Shown: one piece after another, positions 7,994 through 16,995 of the stretch
Layout of the letters: every line of letters starts with the position of its first letter
Numbering within the stretch: the stretch's first letter is position 1
Assembly (NCBI GenBank): GCA_023411265.1
Contig: JAEYOX010000044.1
Span: forward strand, 1 to 41,214
Length of the DNA stretch: 41,214 bases
Reading direction: 5' to 3'
Origin: Bacteroidota bacterium
GTDB lineage: Bacteria > Bacteroidota > Bacteroidia > Flavobacteriales > Weeksellaceae
Translations under genes and position numbers: made by a program
Notes under the pieces: model-generated
What the model saw: the letters and a program-made list of their open reading frames with translations, nothing else
Told to the model about the DNA's origin: nothing
Databases searched by the model: none

Positions 7994-8374
7994 TTAATCA
8001 TCTTTTTCATCCCCGTTCGCACACCAGTAGATCGCATTGTCTAAGGCGCTGCACGGGTAGGATTTCGCTTCACCCGGCATCAGCCCACTGAATATGGCCG
8101 TGAAATTCTGAACTCCTTTTTGATCGGTGACGATGGCGATACGGTTCCATTTGGTAAGGTTTTTTAAACCTAAAAGAACATCCTGAATCCATGCTCCGAA
8201 TGTGAAATTATCCACATCCGTATTCAGCAGTAAAAGGAAGTTGAGTTCATCAAAAATATTTACTTTGGCCTCTACATGGGGGATGACAAGATTTTCAAAA
8301 TCCTCTTTGGTGACTTCACCGGAGGCTTTGAAAGCCGCTACGTGATCCGGCGTATCGGGAATTATTGTAATCAT
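7994..8374 (-). CDS. SpoIIAA-like (STAS-related) protein
   Basis: Protein of 126 residues matching the SpoIIAA-like family: MITIIPDTPDHVAAFKASGEVTKEDFENLVIPHVEA, then IFDELNFLLLLNTDVDNFTFGAWIQDVLLGLKN and WNRIAIVTDQKGVQNF. This is a STAS-related alpha/beta fold usually found near stress genes in environmental bacteria; its molecular role is undefined. It is the first gene of a two-gene unit with the PNPOx-like protein. A TAnnTTTG box lies just upstream. Confidence 0.85.
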   Translation of the reverse strand: MITIIPDTPDHVAAFKASGEVTKEDFENLVIPHVEAKVNIFDELNFLLLLNTDVDNFTFGAWIQDVLLGLKNLTKWNRIAIVTDQKGVQNFTAIFSGLMPGEAKSYPCSALDNAIYWCANGDEKDD

Positions 8375-8390
8375 TGCTAAGTTATTTTTA

Positions 8391-8398
8391 CAAAAATA
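8391..8398 (-). promoter_or_regulatory. putative -7 element (TATTTTTG) for SpoIIAA-like/PNPOx-like operon
   Basis: TAnnTTTG on the minus strand, 17 nt before the ATG at 8374. No -33 TTG at the right distance. Moderate support. Confidence 0.45.
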
Positions 8399-8467
8399 CA
8401 GGATGATTGAGTTATCTCATTATACGATTCTATTTATAGTATTATATAATTTCTTCAGCGATTTCTA

Positions 8468-8497
8468 TTGCTTTTTCTGATCAAAGATGTACCTTTC
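8468..8497 (+). promoter_or_regulatory. putative promoter of cinA (TTG-N19-TACCTTTC)
   Basis: A TTG at 8468-8470 and TACCTTTC at 8490-8497 match the consensus apart from the last base, with 19-nt spacing. The in-frame TTG at 8468 is thus better read as a promoter element than as a start codon. Confidence 0.4.
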
Positions 8498-8515
8498 CAA
8501 AGAAAAACAGATCAT

Positions 8516-9775
8516 ATGCAAGCAGTACTGATCATTATCGGCGATGAAATTTTATCGGGAAACACGATAGACACCAATTCTAATTTTTTAGCTTCTCAAC
8601 TTAAGGAAATTAGTATTCCGGTGAAACAGATTCTGACAGTTTCGGATGATATTTCTTCTATTAAATCTGCACTGAAACTAAGTTTTGAATTGGGAAATCT
8701 GGTCATCAGCACCGGTGGTTTGGGTCCAACTAATGATGATGTAACTAAAAAGGCCTTCAAAGAATTTTTCAATGACGAAATTGTTTTCGATCCGGAATCG
8801 TATGAACATTTGAAAAGACTTTTAACAAAAAGGAAAAGAACTCGATTGCTGGATCTCAATAAAAATCAGGCAGAAGTGTTGTCAAAAGCGATTGTTTTTC
8901 AAAATGAAAACGGAACAGCTCCCGGACAAGTGGTTTCTGAAAACGGAAAAACCGCCATTTTTCTACCTGGAATTCCATACGAAATGAAGCCGTTGTTCAG
9001 CAACAAAATAATTCCCTGGCTAACGCAGAATTTTCAGTTAGGCCATCTTCTTACTCGCGTAGTGTCAGTGGTAGGAATTCCTGAAAGCCTGCTGTCACAT
9101 ACCATTCAAAAGTGGGAAGCGGAACTACCGAAACACCTCAGCCTTTCTTATCTTCCAATTGGCAACAGGATTAAACTCAGAATAAGCGGAAGTGGCGACA
9201 ATAAGCTTAAACTTGAAAATGAAATGGAAGAACAGGTTCAGAAACTGAAACCATACATTTCGGGATATATTCTGGCCGAAAACGGAAATGAAATTCAGGA
9301 CATTGTAAAGGAAATTTTGTTAGAAAAAAATCTGACGATTTCTACCGCGGAAAGCTGTACAGGTGGTGGAATTTCGCGGCTGCTGACTTCCAGTAGCGGA
9401 AGTTCGGCGTATTTCGCAGGGGGAATTATTGCTTATAATGCAAAGAAAAAAGTTGAAATTTTAGGAGTTTCAGAAAAAACCATCCGGGAAACGACAACAG
9501 TTTCTGAAAAAATAGCCCGGGAAATGAGTCAGGGTTGTCAGAACCTCTTCAAAACCAATATCGCAGTGGCTACTACCGGAGTTGCCGGGCCGTCTTCAGA
9601 TGAATTTGGAAATGAAGTGGGAACGGTATTTTATTCTATTCGGATAGATGATAAAGAATATACCCGGAAAATGTTTCTTCCGTATCTTGACCGGAATGAT
9701 TTTATGAATTTTGTTTCACAACGAGTACTGCAGCAACTGGTGGAGCTGCTTGTTCACCCGGAAAAAGGTAAGTGA
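8516..9775 (+). CDS. cinA: CinA family protein (competence/damage-inducible; NMN deamidase domain)
   Basis: Two-domain CinA of about 419 residues. The N-terminal COG1058/MoaB-like domain starts MQAVLIIIGDEILSGNTIDTNSNFLASQL and includes STGGLGPTNDD and FLPGIPYEM. The C-terminal PncC-type domain has STAESCTGGGISRLLTSSSGSSAYFAGGIIAY and TTGVAGPSSDE. PncC-type domains hydrolyse NMN to nicotinate mononucleotide in NAD recycling, and the COG1058 domain is associated with ADP-ribose pyrophosphatase activity. ATG 8516 gives the canonical N-terminus. Confidence 0.95.
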   Translation: MQAVLIIIGDEILSGNTIDTNSNFLASQLKEISIPVKQILTVSDDISSIKSALKLSFELGNLVISTGGLGPTNDDVTKKAFKEFFNDEIVFDPESYEHLKRLLTKRKRTRLLDLNKNQAEVLSKAIVFQNENGTAPGQVVSENGKTAIFLPGIPYEMKPLFSNKIIPWLTQNFQLGHLLTRVVSVVGIPESLLSHTIQKWEAELPKHLSLSYLPIGNRIKLRISGSGDNKLKLENEMEEQVQKLKPYISGYILAENGNEIQDIVKEILLEKNLTISTAESCTGGGISRLLTSSSGSSAYFAGGIIAYNAKKKVEILGVSEKTIRETTTVSEKIAREMSQGCQNLFKTNIAVATTGVAGPSSDEFGNEVGTVFYSIRIDDKEYTRKMFLPYLDRNDFMNFVSQRVLQQLVELLVHPEKGK

Positions 9776-9843
9776 TTTTTAATTTTTTTGTAACTTTAAC
9801 ACTCGATAAGCAACCAATATACCTATTCATCAATTATTTAAAA

Positions 9844-11946
9844 ATGAAAAAAAATATCATAAGCATTCTCGCACTTTCTGGAATTGTATTTTTTCAGTCT
9901 TGCTCGGTTAAAAATAAAGCTGCAGCAAGCTCAACGCCGGTAGAAAAACCGGAAAAAATCATGAAACATGAAATCAACTCCCCGATGGCAGAAAATGGCC
10001 TGAACCTGGAGTATATGGACACCTCGGTGCGTCCACAGGATGATTTTTTCAGCTATGTAAACGGCAACTGGTATAAAACGACGACTATCCCTTCTGACCG
10101 CGCGTCCTGGGGCTCGTTTAATAAATTGCGGGAAGACACGGATAATGCTTCGCTCAATATTCTTAATACCATTCTTTCCAAAAATTATGAAGAAGGAACG
10201 GAAGGTCAGAAAATACAGAGTTTATACGGTACTTTCATGGATTGGGACAAAAGAAATGCTGAAGGAATAACACCACTGAAAGCGGATCTGGCTAAGATAG
10301 ACGCCATAAAATCTGTTGCTGATCTGCAAAATTATCTGAACGGAGCCACCAAAAAAGGCAATAATCCCTTTTACTCCTGGAGAGTAGGGGCTGATTTGAA
10401 GAACTCTGTGATGAATGCGGTTTACCTTAATGGGCCATCCTTAGGACTAGGAAAAGATTATTATCAGAAAGTCAATGAGGCAAATACCAAAACGCTGACA
10501 GAATATATTGGTTTTGTGACCAAATTATATCAGGTTTTAGGGTATAAAAATGCAAATAATACCGCTATTCAGCTGGTGAATTTTGAGAAACAACTGGCCA
10601 ATCTTCTTCTTACCAACGAGCAGGGAAGGGATGCCAATCTTCGGTACAATCCAAAAAACGTTAATGAATTACCGTCTATAGTGAAAAATATCAATCTGCC
10701 GGCGTATTTAAAATCGGTAGGTGTTTCTACAGACCGGGTAATTATCGGTGAACTGAAATATTATCAGAGTATGGATTCGTTCATTAACTCCATAAACCTT
10801 CCCATGTTGAAAGACTATATGAAATTTCATCTTCTGAGAGGAAACCTAGGTAATCTGGATAAAAAAATGGATGATCTGCAGTTTGAATTTTATTCAAAAT
10901 ATTTACAGGGACAACAGGAACAAAGGCCTATGGACAAACGCGGACTGCAAATGATTAACAATGTTCTGGGAGAAGCATTCGGAAAGTTGTATGTAGAGGA
11001 AAATTTCTCACCCGAAGCGAAAGCTCAGATGGAAACGTATATCAATTATCTTAGAAAAGCGTTTTCAGCAAGAATTGATCAGCTGGACTGGATGTCGCCC
11101 GAAACGAAAGTGAAAGCGCAGGAAAAACTGTCCAAATTTAATGTGAAAATCGCCTATCCGGATCAATGGAGAGATTATTCCAAACTGGTGATGGTATCTC
11201 CGAAAAGCGGTGGAACATTATATCAGAATATGGAGAACTTAACAGCGTGGCATTATCAGCGGAATCTGGCAAAGATAGGACAGCCTGTAAATAAGAAAGA
11301 ATGGGCAATGTCGCCGCAAACCGTTAATGCGTATTACAGTTCTTCCAACAACGAAATTGTATTTCCAGCCGCCATTCTTCAGCCACCATTTTTCAATTTC
11401 AAAGCAGATCCTGCCGTTAATTTCGGTGGAATTGGAGCGGTAATTGGCCATGAAATTTCCCACGGTTTCGATGATGGCGGTTCCAGATTTGACGGTGACG
11501 GTAATCTGAGAAACTGGTGGACGGATGCTGACAGGAAGAATTTCGATGCTAAAGTTTCTCAACTTGCAGCGCAGTACGATCAGTACGAGCCAGTGAAAGG
11601 TTCTTTTGTAAACGGAAAATTTACCAGCGGTGAAAATATCGGTGATTTAGGTGGGGTTGCCGTCGCATACGAAGCCCTGCAAATGTACCTCAAAGATCAT
11701 GGGAATCCGGGCAGAATCAGTGGGTTTTCTCAAAATCAGCGTTTTTTTATGAGTTGGGCAACGGTCTGGAGAACGAAATCCACGGATCAGTATATCCAGA
11801 ACCAGGTGAAGACTGATCCTCATTCTCCCGGTTATTACAGGGCTTTCACACCACTTTTGAATATTGATGCTTTCCACGAAGCCTTTAATACCCAACCCGG
11901 AGATGCGATGTACAAAAAACCTGACGAAAGAATTTCCATCTGGTAG
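9844..11946 (+). CDS. M13 family zinc metallopeptidase lipoprotein (neprilysin/PepO-like)
   Basis: Endopeptidase of 700 residues with a lipoprotein signal peptide (MKKNIISILALSGIVFFQSC, lipidated Cys20), so it is envelope-anchored. The M13 N-terminal half begins with MDTSVRPQDDFFSYVNGNWYKTTTIPSDRASWGSF. The catalytic half carries the zinc motif VIGHEISHGFDDGG, the preceding NAYYSSSNNEIVFPAAILQPP, and ENIGDLGG with the third ligand. The C-terminal NIDAFHEAFNTQPGDAMYKKPDERISIW ends in the family-typical IW. The in-frame region before ATG 9844 lacks coding character. Confidence 0.95.
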   Translation: MKKNIISILALSGIVFFQSCSVKNKAAASSTPVEKPEKIMKHEINSPMAENGLNLEYMDTSVRPQDDFFSYVNGNWYKTTTIPSDRASWGSFNKLREDTDNASLNILNTILSKNYEEGTEGQKIQSLYGTFMDWDKRNAEGITPLKADLAKIDAIKSVADLQNYLNGATKKGNNPFYSWRVGADLKNSVMNAVYLNGPSLGLGKDYYQKVNEANTKTLTEYIGFVTKLYQVLGYKNANNTAIQLVNFEKQLANLLLTNEQGRDANLRYNPKNVNELPSIVKNINLPAYLKSVGVSTDRVIIGELKYYQSMDSFINSINLPMLKDYMKFHLLRGNLGNLDKKMDDLQFEFYSKYLQGQQEQRPMDKRGLQMINNVLGEAFGKLYVEENFSPEAKAQMETYINYLRKAFSARIDQLDWMSPETKVKAQEKLSKFNVKIAYPDQWRDYSKLVMVSPKSGGTLYQNMENLTAWHYQRNLAKIGQPVNKKEWAMSPQTVNAYYSSSNNEIVFPAAILQPPFFNFKADPAVNFGGIGAVIGHEISHGFDDGGSRFDGDGNLRNWWTDADRKNFDAKVSQLAAQYDQYEPVKGSFVNGKFTSGENIGDLGGVAVAYEALQMYLKDHGNPGRISGFSQNQRFFMSWATVWRTKSTDQYIQNQVKTDPHSPGYYRAFTPLLNIDAFHEAFNTQPGDAMYKKPDERISIW

Positions 11947-11960
11947 TACAATCATCATCT

Positions 11961-11999
11961 AAGCCCTTTTCATTATCTATGAACAGGGTTTTTCTTTTA
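11961..11999 (+). terminator. probable terminator after M13 peptidase
   Basis: An 11-position stem with one mismatch and one G.T (11961-11971 with 11981-11991) followed by a T-rich tract, in the 73-nt spacer before the ABC operon. Confidence 0.6.
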
Positions 12000-12019
12000 T
12001 TCTTCAAAAAAAAATAATC

Positions 12020-12925
12020 ATGGAAAATACAATAGAAATACGGAATCTAAATTTCGGTTTCCAGCCGGGAAAGCTCATCCTCAAAAATGTGAACATGAAT
12101 ATTCCGAAAGGATCCATCTATGGATTTCTGGGAGCCAACGGAGCGGGGAAATCGACTACAATGCGTCTGGTGATGGGGTTATTTAACGATACGCAAAATT
12201 CCGTAAAAGTATTTGGAGAAACCGTTTCTGAAGTTTTTCCCGAAGGGCTTCACCGGATTGGTTCTCTAATTGATTATCCGGCGTTTTATGATCACTTGTC
12301 TGGCTTTGATAACCTGAAAATTGTTTGTGTTATTAGGAAGCTTGATGAAAGCAAAATAGAAGAAGTTTTGTCGCTGGTGGGCCTGTCAAAAGCAGCCAAA
12401 ATGAAAATGAGAAGGTATTCGCTGGGAATGAAACAGAGGTTGGCTATTGCACTGGCACTCATCAGTAATCCGGAATTATTAGTTCTGGATGAACCTGTGA
12501 ATGGGCTGGATCCTGCCGGAATGATGGAAATCCGGGAATTGCTCATTCAGCTGAATCAAGAGCATGGTGTTACGATTTTTATCTCGAGCCATCTTCTGCA
12601 GGAAATTGATAAAATGGTAACGCATCTCGCAGTCATTGCCGATGGCGAAATAAAATTTGAGGGAAGCAAAGAGGAATTGAAAGAATTATATAAGTTTCAG
12701 AAAACAAGATTCTTCATGAATAATGCTGCCGAGTTTGTTCAATTTTTAAACTCAGATCATGAAGCAGAATTGAAATCACCAACTGAAATTTCCGTGGTAA
12801 CACAATCCACGGAAGAGGTGGCGGTGATTAATAAATTACTCACGGAGAAGGGAGCCGGCATTTATCAGATCAGTGCAGGAGGTGGCCTGGAAGAATGGTT
12901 TATGGAACTTACAAAACAAAATTAA
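12020..12925 (+). CDS. ABC transporter ATP-binding protein
   Basis: Cytoplasmic ATPase subunit of an ABC-2 type transporter, 301 residues. Walker A GANGAGKST is at residues 38-46, the signature SLGMKQR at 134-140 and Walker B LLVLDEP at 153-159, followed by NGLDP and the H-loop ISSHLL. The order and spacing resemble the lantibiotic/bacteriocin-immunity and multidrug (DrrA/BcrA-like) export ATPases. The permease gene starts 2 nt after its stop, so it is translationally coupled to the permease-thioredoxin fusion. Confidence 0.95.
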   Translation: MENTIEIRNLNFGFQPGKLILKNVNMNIPKGSIYGFLGANGAGKSTTMRLVMGLFNDTQNSVKVFGETVSEVFPEGLHRIGSLIDYPAFYDHLSGFDNLKIVCVIRKLDESKIEEVLSLVGLSKAAKMKMRRYSLGMKQRLAIALALISNPELLVLDEPVNGLDPAGMMEIRELLIQLNQEHGVTIFISSHLLQEIDKMVTHLAVIADGEIKFEGSKEELKELYKFQKTRFFMNNAAEFVQFLNSDHEAELKSPTEISVVTQSTEEVAVINKLLTEKGAGIYQISAGGGLEEWFMELTKQN

Positions 12926-12927
12926 AC

Positions 12928-15159
12928 ATGAAAAGAGAATTACAATTTTTAGCGACAGCCTTCCGTGCCGAATGGTTGAAAATAAAGGGATTGGGTTTGC
13001 TCACCTTCGGAATTATTATTGCGGCACTCCTGCCACTTTTAATGCTCTCTACCCATATTTTCTTTGAAGAATCACGAACCTTCGACGGTGTAGCCAATTC
13101 ATATCCTTCGCTCTTTATCGAGAACGGACTGAGTTCGTATGTTGGTTTTTTCCTGCTTCTTTTCATCATTATTGCTGCAGCCCGAGTTACACAAACGGAT
13201 CATAAAAATAACGGATGGGTTTTTATGGAAACACAACCGCTGAGTAAATTCAGTATTTATGGTGCCAAGTTTTTGTCGGTGGTTTTGCTCAGTTTCATTT
13301 CCATTGTATTGTTTTTCCTGTTCAGCATTTTCATTTCCTATATTGATCTTGCGATTTTTCCTCGTGAAAAATTACATTTTGACATCGATATTCTATTCCT
13401 CCTCAGAACTTTCATCAGAGTTTTTGTGATGGTATTGGGCATCATCTCTTTTCAGCTGATGCTTTCCGTGATGATTCCGGGTTTTATCTGGCCTTTTATC
13501 ATTGGTTTTGTTGGCTTTATAATTAATGTTGTTGCCATGATTCGCAATGAAACCTATGATTATATCGTGTATAATAATTTGAATACCAGTCTGCATTTTA
13601 CGAATTCTACATTGCTGAATCGTTTTTTCAATTATTCCGATTTGCTGAGTTTGTTGTGGGCATTATTGTTTTTTTTAATTGGTTATCAGTACTATAGAAA
13701 ACGAGGGATGAAAAATGCTTTTCTTAAAAATGGTGCAACTATTGCCAAAACAGTAGCCGGTATAGCTGTATTTATGCTGATCTATTTTTTCATTACGAAA
13801 CCCATCTATCCACAAAAACTGGAGAACATCACCATAATCGAAGGGATTTTGAACACGGACAAACCTGTGACAAAAATTTACCTGTTGGATGAAGAATTGA
13901 AAAATAATTTTGCCGTGATTCCAGTCATCAACAATACGTTCCGATGGGAAAGCAAAGGTGACGTTCCTTTTTCCAATTATATTCTGGATGTTGAAAAACG
14001 ATATATCCCGATCGTGCTGTCGAAAGGTGATCATCTGCAGTTTGAAATTAAAAAAGATGACCGGAATTTTGAGGTTTTAAGAAAAGGAACCAGAAAAGCA
14101 GAAACAGAATTTATAGAAAATAATACCAGGGGTTATTCTTCATTTTATAATAGAATAGTTCATAATAAGGAACTGGCGGACGAACCAAAGAAATTTTACC
14201 GGGAAGCAGAAAAAGAATGGGAAAGCCTGAAAAATAATCTTTCCAAATTCAGAACGAAAGAAAATATTCACATGGGAGAGGATTTCAGGAATTTCAAAAT
14301 GCAGCAGGGCGCGGTGAAAATGCTCGGTGCACTGCAGGATTATCAGAGGATGACTTCTTTCACAGACAAAAAATTTCAGATTCCCACCGACTTTAAAAAA
14401 GAACTGGAAAGTACTATTCAAAATCCTGCAGAACTTCTCATGACTACAGATGAGTACAAAGCGTTCCGTCTGAAATCATTGCTTCCCCAGGAAGGAACAA
14501 AAAATCCGGACAGTATTATTTTTGCAAAACTTTCAGCTTCACCAAAAAGTATCGAGAAAGACCGACTGCTGTCTTTTCAGTTGCTTAAGATTCTGAAAAT
14601 CAACAACGACGAAGAAAAACGAAACACTTTATACCAAGAAAAGTCCGGCCAGTTCATGGATTCTCGATACAGAGATCATGTCAGTCGGCAATTGGTGGTT
14701 ATCAATAATCAGCAGAAAGGGAAACCGTTTCCGGAGCTTCAGTTTGAAAATGAAGATGGAAAGGCGGCAAGTCTGGAAGAGTTTAAAGGAAAATATGTAG
14801 TGATTGATTTTTGGGCTACTTGGTGCGCACCGTGCAAAGAAACCTCACCTGTTTTTGAATATATGGCAAAGGAATATTCTTTTTATGATAATGTCGTTTT
14901 CGTGGCAGCAAGCATTGATGAAGATAAAAACAAATGGAAACTGAGCATCAAAAACAACAAATCGGACGTAACAAAATGGTGGCTTAGGGATAATAAAATT
15001 CTGAGTTCCATTGGGGTAGACGGTATTCCCAGATTTATGATGATTGATCCTGAAGGAAAAATATACAATGCCGATATGCCTAGACCGGGAGAAACAGCGT
15101 TTCAGGAAATCCTGGATGAAGTGGTCGGAAACAAATTTAATTTTAATATGAGCTTTTAA
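12928..15159 (+). CDS. ABC-2 permease fused to a C-terminal TlpA-like thioredoxin
   Basis: A 743-residue fusion. Residues 1 to about 260 form an ABC-2 permease of the lantibiotic-protection type: six hydrophobic segments starting with a cytoplasmic helix (FRAEWLKIKGLGLLTFGII). A basic loop (YYRKRGMKNAFLK) precedes a seventh segment at about 268-290, which would place the rest in the periplasm. A DUF4369-like beta region (about 295-385), a charged helical linker and a redoxin domain (about 597-743) follow. The redoxin domain has WATWCAPCK, with Cys633 and Cys636, and a cis-proline motif in GVDGIPRFMM. The C-terminal half alone looks like a normal Bacteroidota TlpA/ResA protein. ATG 12928 follows the ATPase stop by 2 nt; the hydrolase gene starts 2 nt after its stop. 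Domain calls are from motifs; the substrate is unknown. Confidence 0.9.
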   Translation: MKRELQFLATAFRAEWLKIKGLGLLTFGIIIAALLPLLMLSTHIFFEESRTFDGVANSYPSLFIENGLSSYVGFFLLLFIIIAAARVTQTDHKNNGWVFMETQPLSKFSIYGAKFLSVVLLSFISIVLFFLFSIFISYIDLAIFPREKLHFDIDILFLLRTFIRVFVMVLGIISFQLMLSVMIPGFIWPFIIGFVGFIINVVAMIRNETYDYIVYNNLNTSLHFTNSTLLNRFFNYSDLLSLLWALLFFLIGYQYYRKRGMKNAFLKNGATIAKTVAGIAVFMLIYFFITKPIYPQKLENITIIEGILNTDKPVTKIYLLDEELKNNFAVIPVINNTFRWESKGDVPFSNYILDVEKRYIPIVLSKGDHLQFEIKKDDRNFEVLRKGTRKAETEFIENNTRGYSSFYNRIVHNKELADEPKKFYREAEKEWESLKNNLSKFRTKENIHMGEDFRNFKMQQGAVKMLGALQDYQRMTSFTDKKFQIPTDFKKELESTIQNPAELLMTTDEYKAFRLKSLLPQEGTKNPDSIIFAKLSASPKSIEKDRLLSFQLLKILKINNDEEKRNTLYQEKSGQFMDSRYRDHVSRQLVVINNQQKGKPFPELQFENEDGKAASLEEFKGKYVVIDFWATWCAPCKETSPVFEYMAKEYSFYDNVVFVAASIDEDKNKWKLSIKNNKSDVTKWWLRDNKILSSIGVDGIPRFMMIDPEGKIYNADMPRPGETAFQEILDEVVGNKFNFNMSF

Positions 15160-15160
15160 T

Positions 15161-16003
15161 ATGAAGCTGATCACTGAAAGAAATATCATTATTTCAAATC
15201 CCGAAACCCGAGATTTTTTGGCAGACGCTTTTTATATAGAATCTGAAGAGCCGCTTCCAGTTGTATTTTTCGTCCACGGTTACAAAGGATATAAAGATTG
15301 GGGAGCCTGGGATCTGATGGCGATTGAGTTTGCAAAAGCTGGTTATTTTTTTATAAAATTTAATTTTTCCCACAACGGTACTACTCTGGATAAGCCTTCA
15401 CAATTTGCTGATCTCGAAGCTTTTGGACAGAACAATTTTACGAAAGAACTTTCCGATTATCATGCTGTGATTTCATATTTTTCACACAGGAAAGAGGTGG
15501 ATGCACAACGAATTGCCATTATTGGCCATAGCCGTGGCGGCGGAATCGCAGTGCTTCAGGCATTTGAAGACGAGAGAGTGAAAGTTCTGGCCACTATGGC
15601 TGGAGTTTGTAATTTTGGCTATCGTTTTCCCACTGGCGACAGAATGAAGGAATGGGAAGAAAAAGGCGTCATGTACTCTGAAAATGCACGTACAGGTCAG
15701 CAGATGCCACATGATTTTCAACTGTATCAGAATTACAAAGAAAATGAAGAGCGGCTGAATATTCAGTATGCAGCGCAACATTTGGAAAAACCTTTTCTGA
15801 TTGTACATCCTCGGGAGGACGAAACCGTGAAAGTAAAAGAAGCTTTTCTTCTATACGAATGGTGCAAAACTTCAGAACTTAAAATAATTCCCGGTGCCAA
15901 TCACAGTTTTGCCAGCAAAGAACCTTGGCATGAAGAATTTCTCCCTGAGCATCTGGAAACCGCCGTCGCCGAAATTATTGAATTTTTGAATAAAAATCTG
16001 TAA
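15161..16003 (+). CDS. alpha/beta hydrolase (dienelactone-hydrolase/prolyl-oligopeptidase-like fold)
   Basis: Cytoplasmic-looking hydrolase of 280 residues without a signal peptide. The oxyanion region is VVFFVHGYKGYKDWGAWD, the nucleophile elbow IIGHSRGGGIAV (Ser), the acid probably in IVHPREDETVKV and the His in PGANHSFASKEPW. It starts 2 nt after the permease-thioredoxin stop, so it is the third gene of that operon. Its substrate (ester, thioester or peptide) cannot be read from sequence. Its coupling suggests it acts on the same compound or stress that the transporter deals with (inference). Confidence 0.9.
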   Translation: MKLITERNIIISNPETRDFLADAFYIESEEPLPVVFFVHGYKGYKDWGAWDLMAIEFAKAGYFFIKFNFSHNGTTLDKPSQFADLEAFGQNNFTKELSDYHAVISYFSHRKEVDAQRIAIIGHSRGGGIAVLQAFEDERVKVLATMAGVCNFGYRFPTGDRMKEWEEKGVMYSENARTGQQMPHDFQLYQNYKENEERLNIQYAAQHLEKPFLIVHPREDETVKVKEAFLLYEWCKTSELKIIPGANHSFASKEPWHEEFLPEHLETAVAEIIEFLNKNL

Positions 16004-16024
16004 AAAGCGAAGAGTAGAATCTGT

Positions 16025-16032
16025 TATATTTG
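16025..16032 (+). promoter_or_regulatory. putative -7 element (TATATTTG) for terC-like gene
   Basis: Exact TAnnTTTG match 19 nt before the ATG at 16051. No correctly spaced TTG. It suggests the TerC gene has its own promoter despite following the hydrolase closely. Confidence 0.5.
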
Positions 16033-16050
16033 CGCATCAAAGAATAAACT

Positions 16051-16878
16051 ATGGATTTTTTCACCGCTCTCGACTGGCCTAATTTTGCGGATCCGCAAAT
16101 CTGGGTATCGCTGCTCACCCTTACGTTTCTGGAAATCGTTCTGGGGGTAGACAATATTATTTTCATCTCGATCATATCCGATAAACTTCCCAAAGAAAAA
16201 CAGAGGTTTGCCCGAAATCTGGGGTTGGCTTTTGCGATGATTTTCAGAATCATACTTTTACTGATGATTAGTTGGATTATTGGTCTGAAAGAGCCTGTGC
16301 TAACGCTCGACTGGTTCCACGAGCCTGGAACCGATCTTCCCTTGCAACTCAGTTGGAAAGATATTATACTCCTCGCCGGAGGTATATTTCTGATTGGTAA
16401 AAGTACACTGGAAATTCATCATAAAATGCAGGTAGATCAAGTGGAAAAAACCAAAAAACAGTCAGCGGCCTCCAGCCTGATGTTTATGGTGATTTTTCAG
16501 ATTATACTCATTGATATGGTATTTTCTCTCGATAGTATTCTTACTGCCATCGGACTGGTGGATAATGTGATGCTGATGATTATCGCCGTAGTCGTTTCTA
16601 TAGGTATCATGATGGTATTTGCCGGACCTATATCGAGAGTGATCAACAAACATCCGAGTTTGCAGATTTTAGCGTTGGCATTTTTGGTCGTAATTGGTGT
16701 AATGTTGGTGGCTGAAGGTATTCACCAGCATGTAAGTAAAAATATTATTTATTCCTGTCTTGCCTTCAGTCTTGCAGTGGAATTTATCAATATTAGGATT
16801 AGAAGCAAGGCAGCACAGGTAAGAAAACTGAATCCGGATCTGAAAAACAGCCTAGAAATTGATGATCACCAGGATTGA
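16051..16878 (+). CDS. TerC family integral membrane protein (YkoY-like)
   Basis: Polytopic inner-membrane protein, 275 residues. The TerC hallmarks are LTFLEIVLGVDNIIFISIISDKLP near the N-terminus and the second acidic membrane motif IILIDMVFSLDSILTAIGL. TerC-family proteins (YkoY, MeeF, Alx) are implicated in metal, chiefly manganese, export and in metalating exoenzymes. This short form lacks the long loop of the second TerC protein at 24.5-25.6 kb. A strong terminator follows. Confidence 0.93.
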   Translation: MDFFTALDWPNFADPQIWVSLLTLTFLEIVLGVDNIIFISIISDKLPKEKQRFARNLGLAFAMIFRIILLLMISWIIGLKEPVLTLDWFHEPGTDLPLQLSWKDIILLAGGIFLIGKSTLEIHHKMQVDQVEKTKKQSAASSLMFMVIFQIILIDMVFSLDSILTAIGLVDNVMLMIIAVVVSIGIMMVFAGPISRVINKHPSLQILALAFLVVIGVMLVAEGIHQHVSKNIIYSCLAFSLAVEFINIRIRSKAAQVRKLNPDLKNSLEIDDHQD

Positions 16879-16900
16879 GATTTTGAAAAAATGGAATAAA

Positions 16901-16930
16901 AAGGCTGTTTCCGGGATGGAAACAGCCTTT
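16901..16930. terminator. terminator after terC-like gene
   Basis: A perfect 12-bp stem (16901-16912 with 16918-16929), 5-nt loop, T-rich tail on the plus strand and A-run on the other side. It lies between convergent genes and may act in both directions. Confidence 0.85.
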
Positions 16931-16995
16931 TATTGTTTCGGATTTTATGAAGATGTATTCTTCTTTTATATTATTTAATTTTTTTCGATGTTTAT

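Noticed and set aside
12928..15159. Permease-thioredoxin fusion as a simple assembly error
   Set aside because: The junction contains a plausible seventh membrane helix that puts the thioredoxin on the expected side. There is no frameshift sign, and both ends are tightly coupled to neighbours. It remains to be confirmed in relatives.
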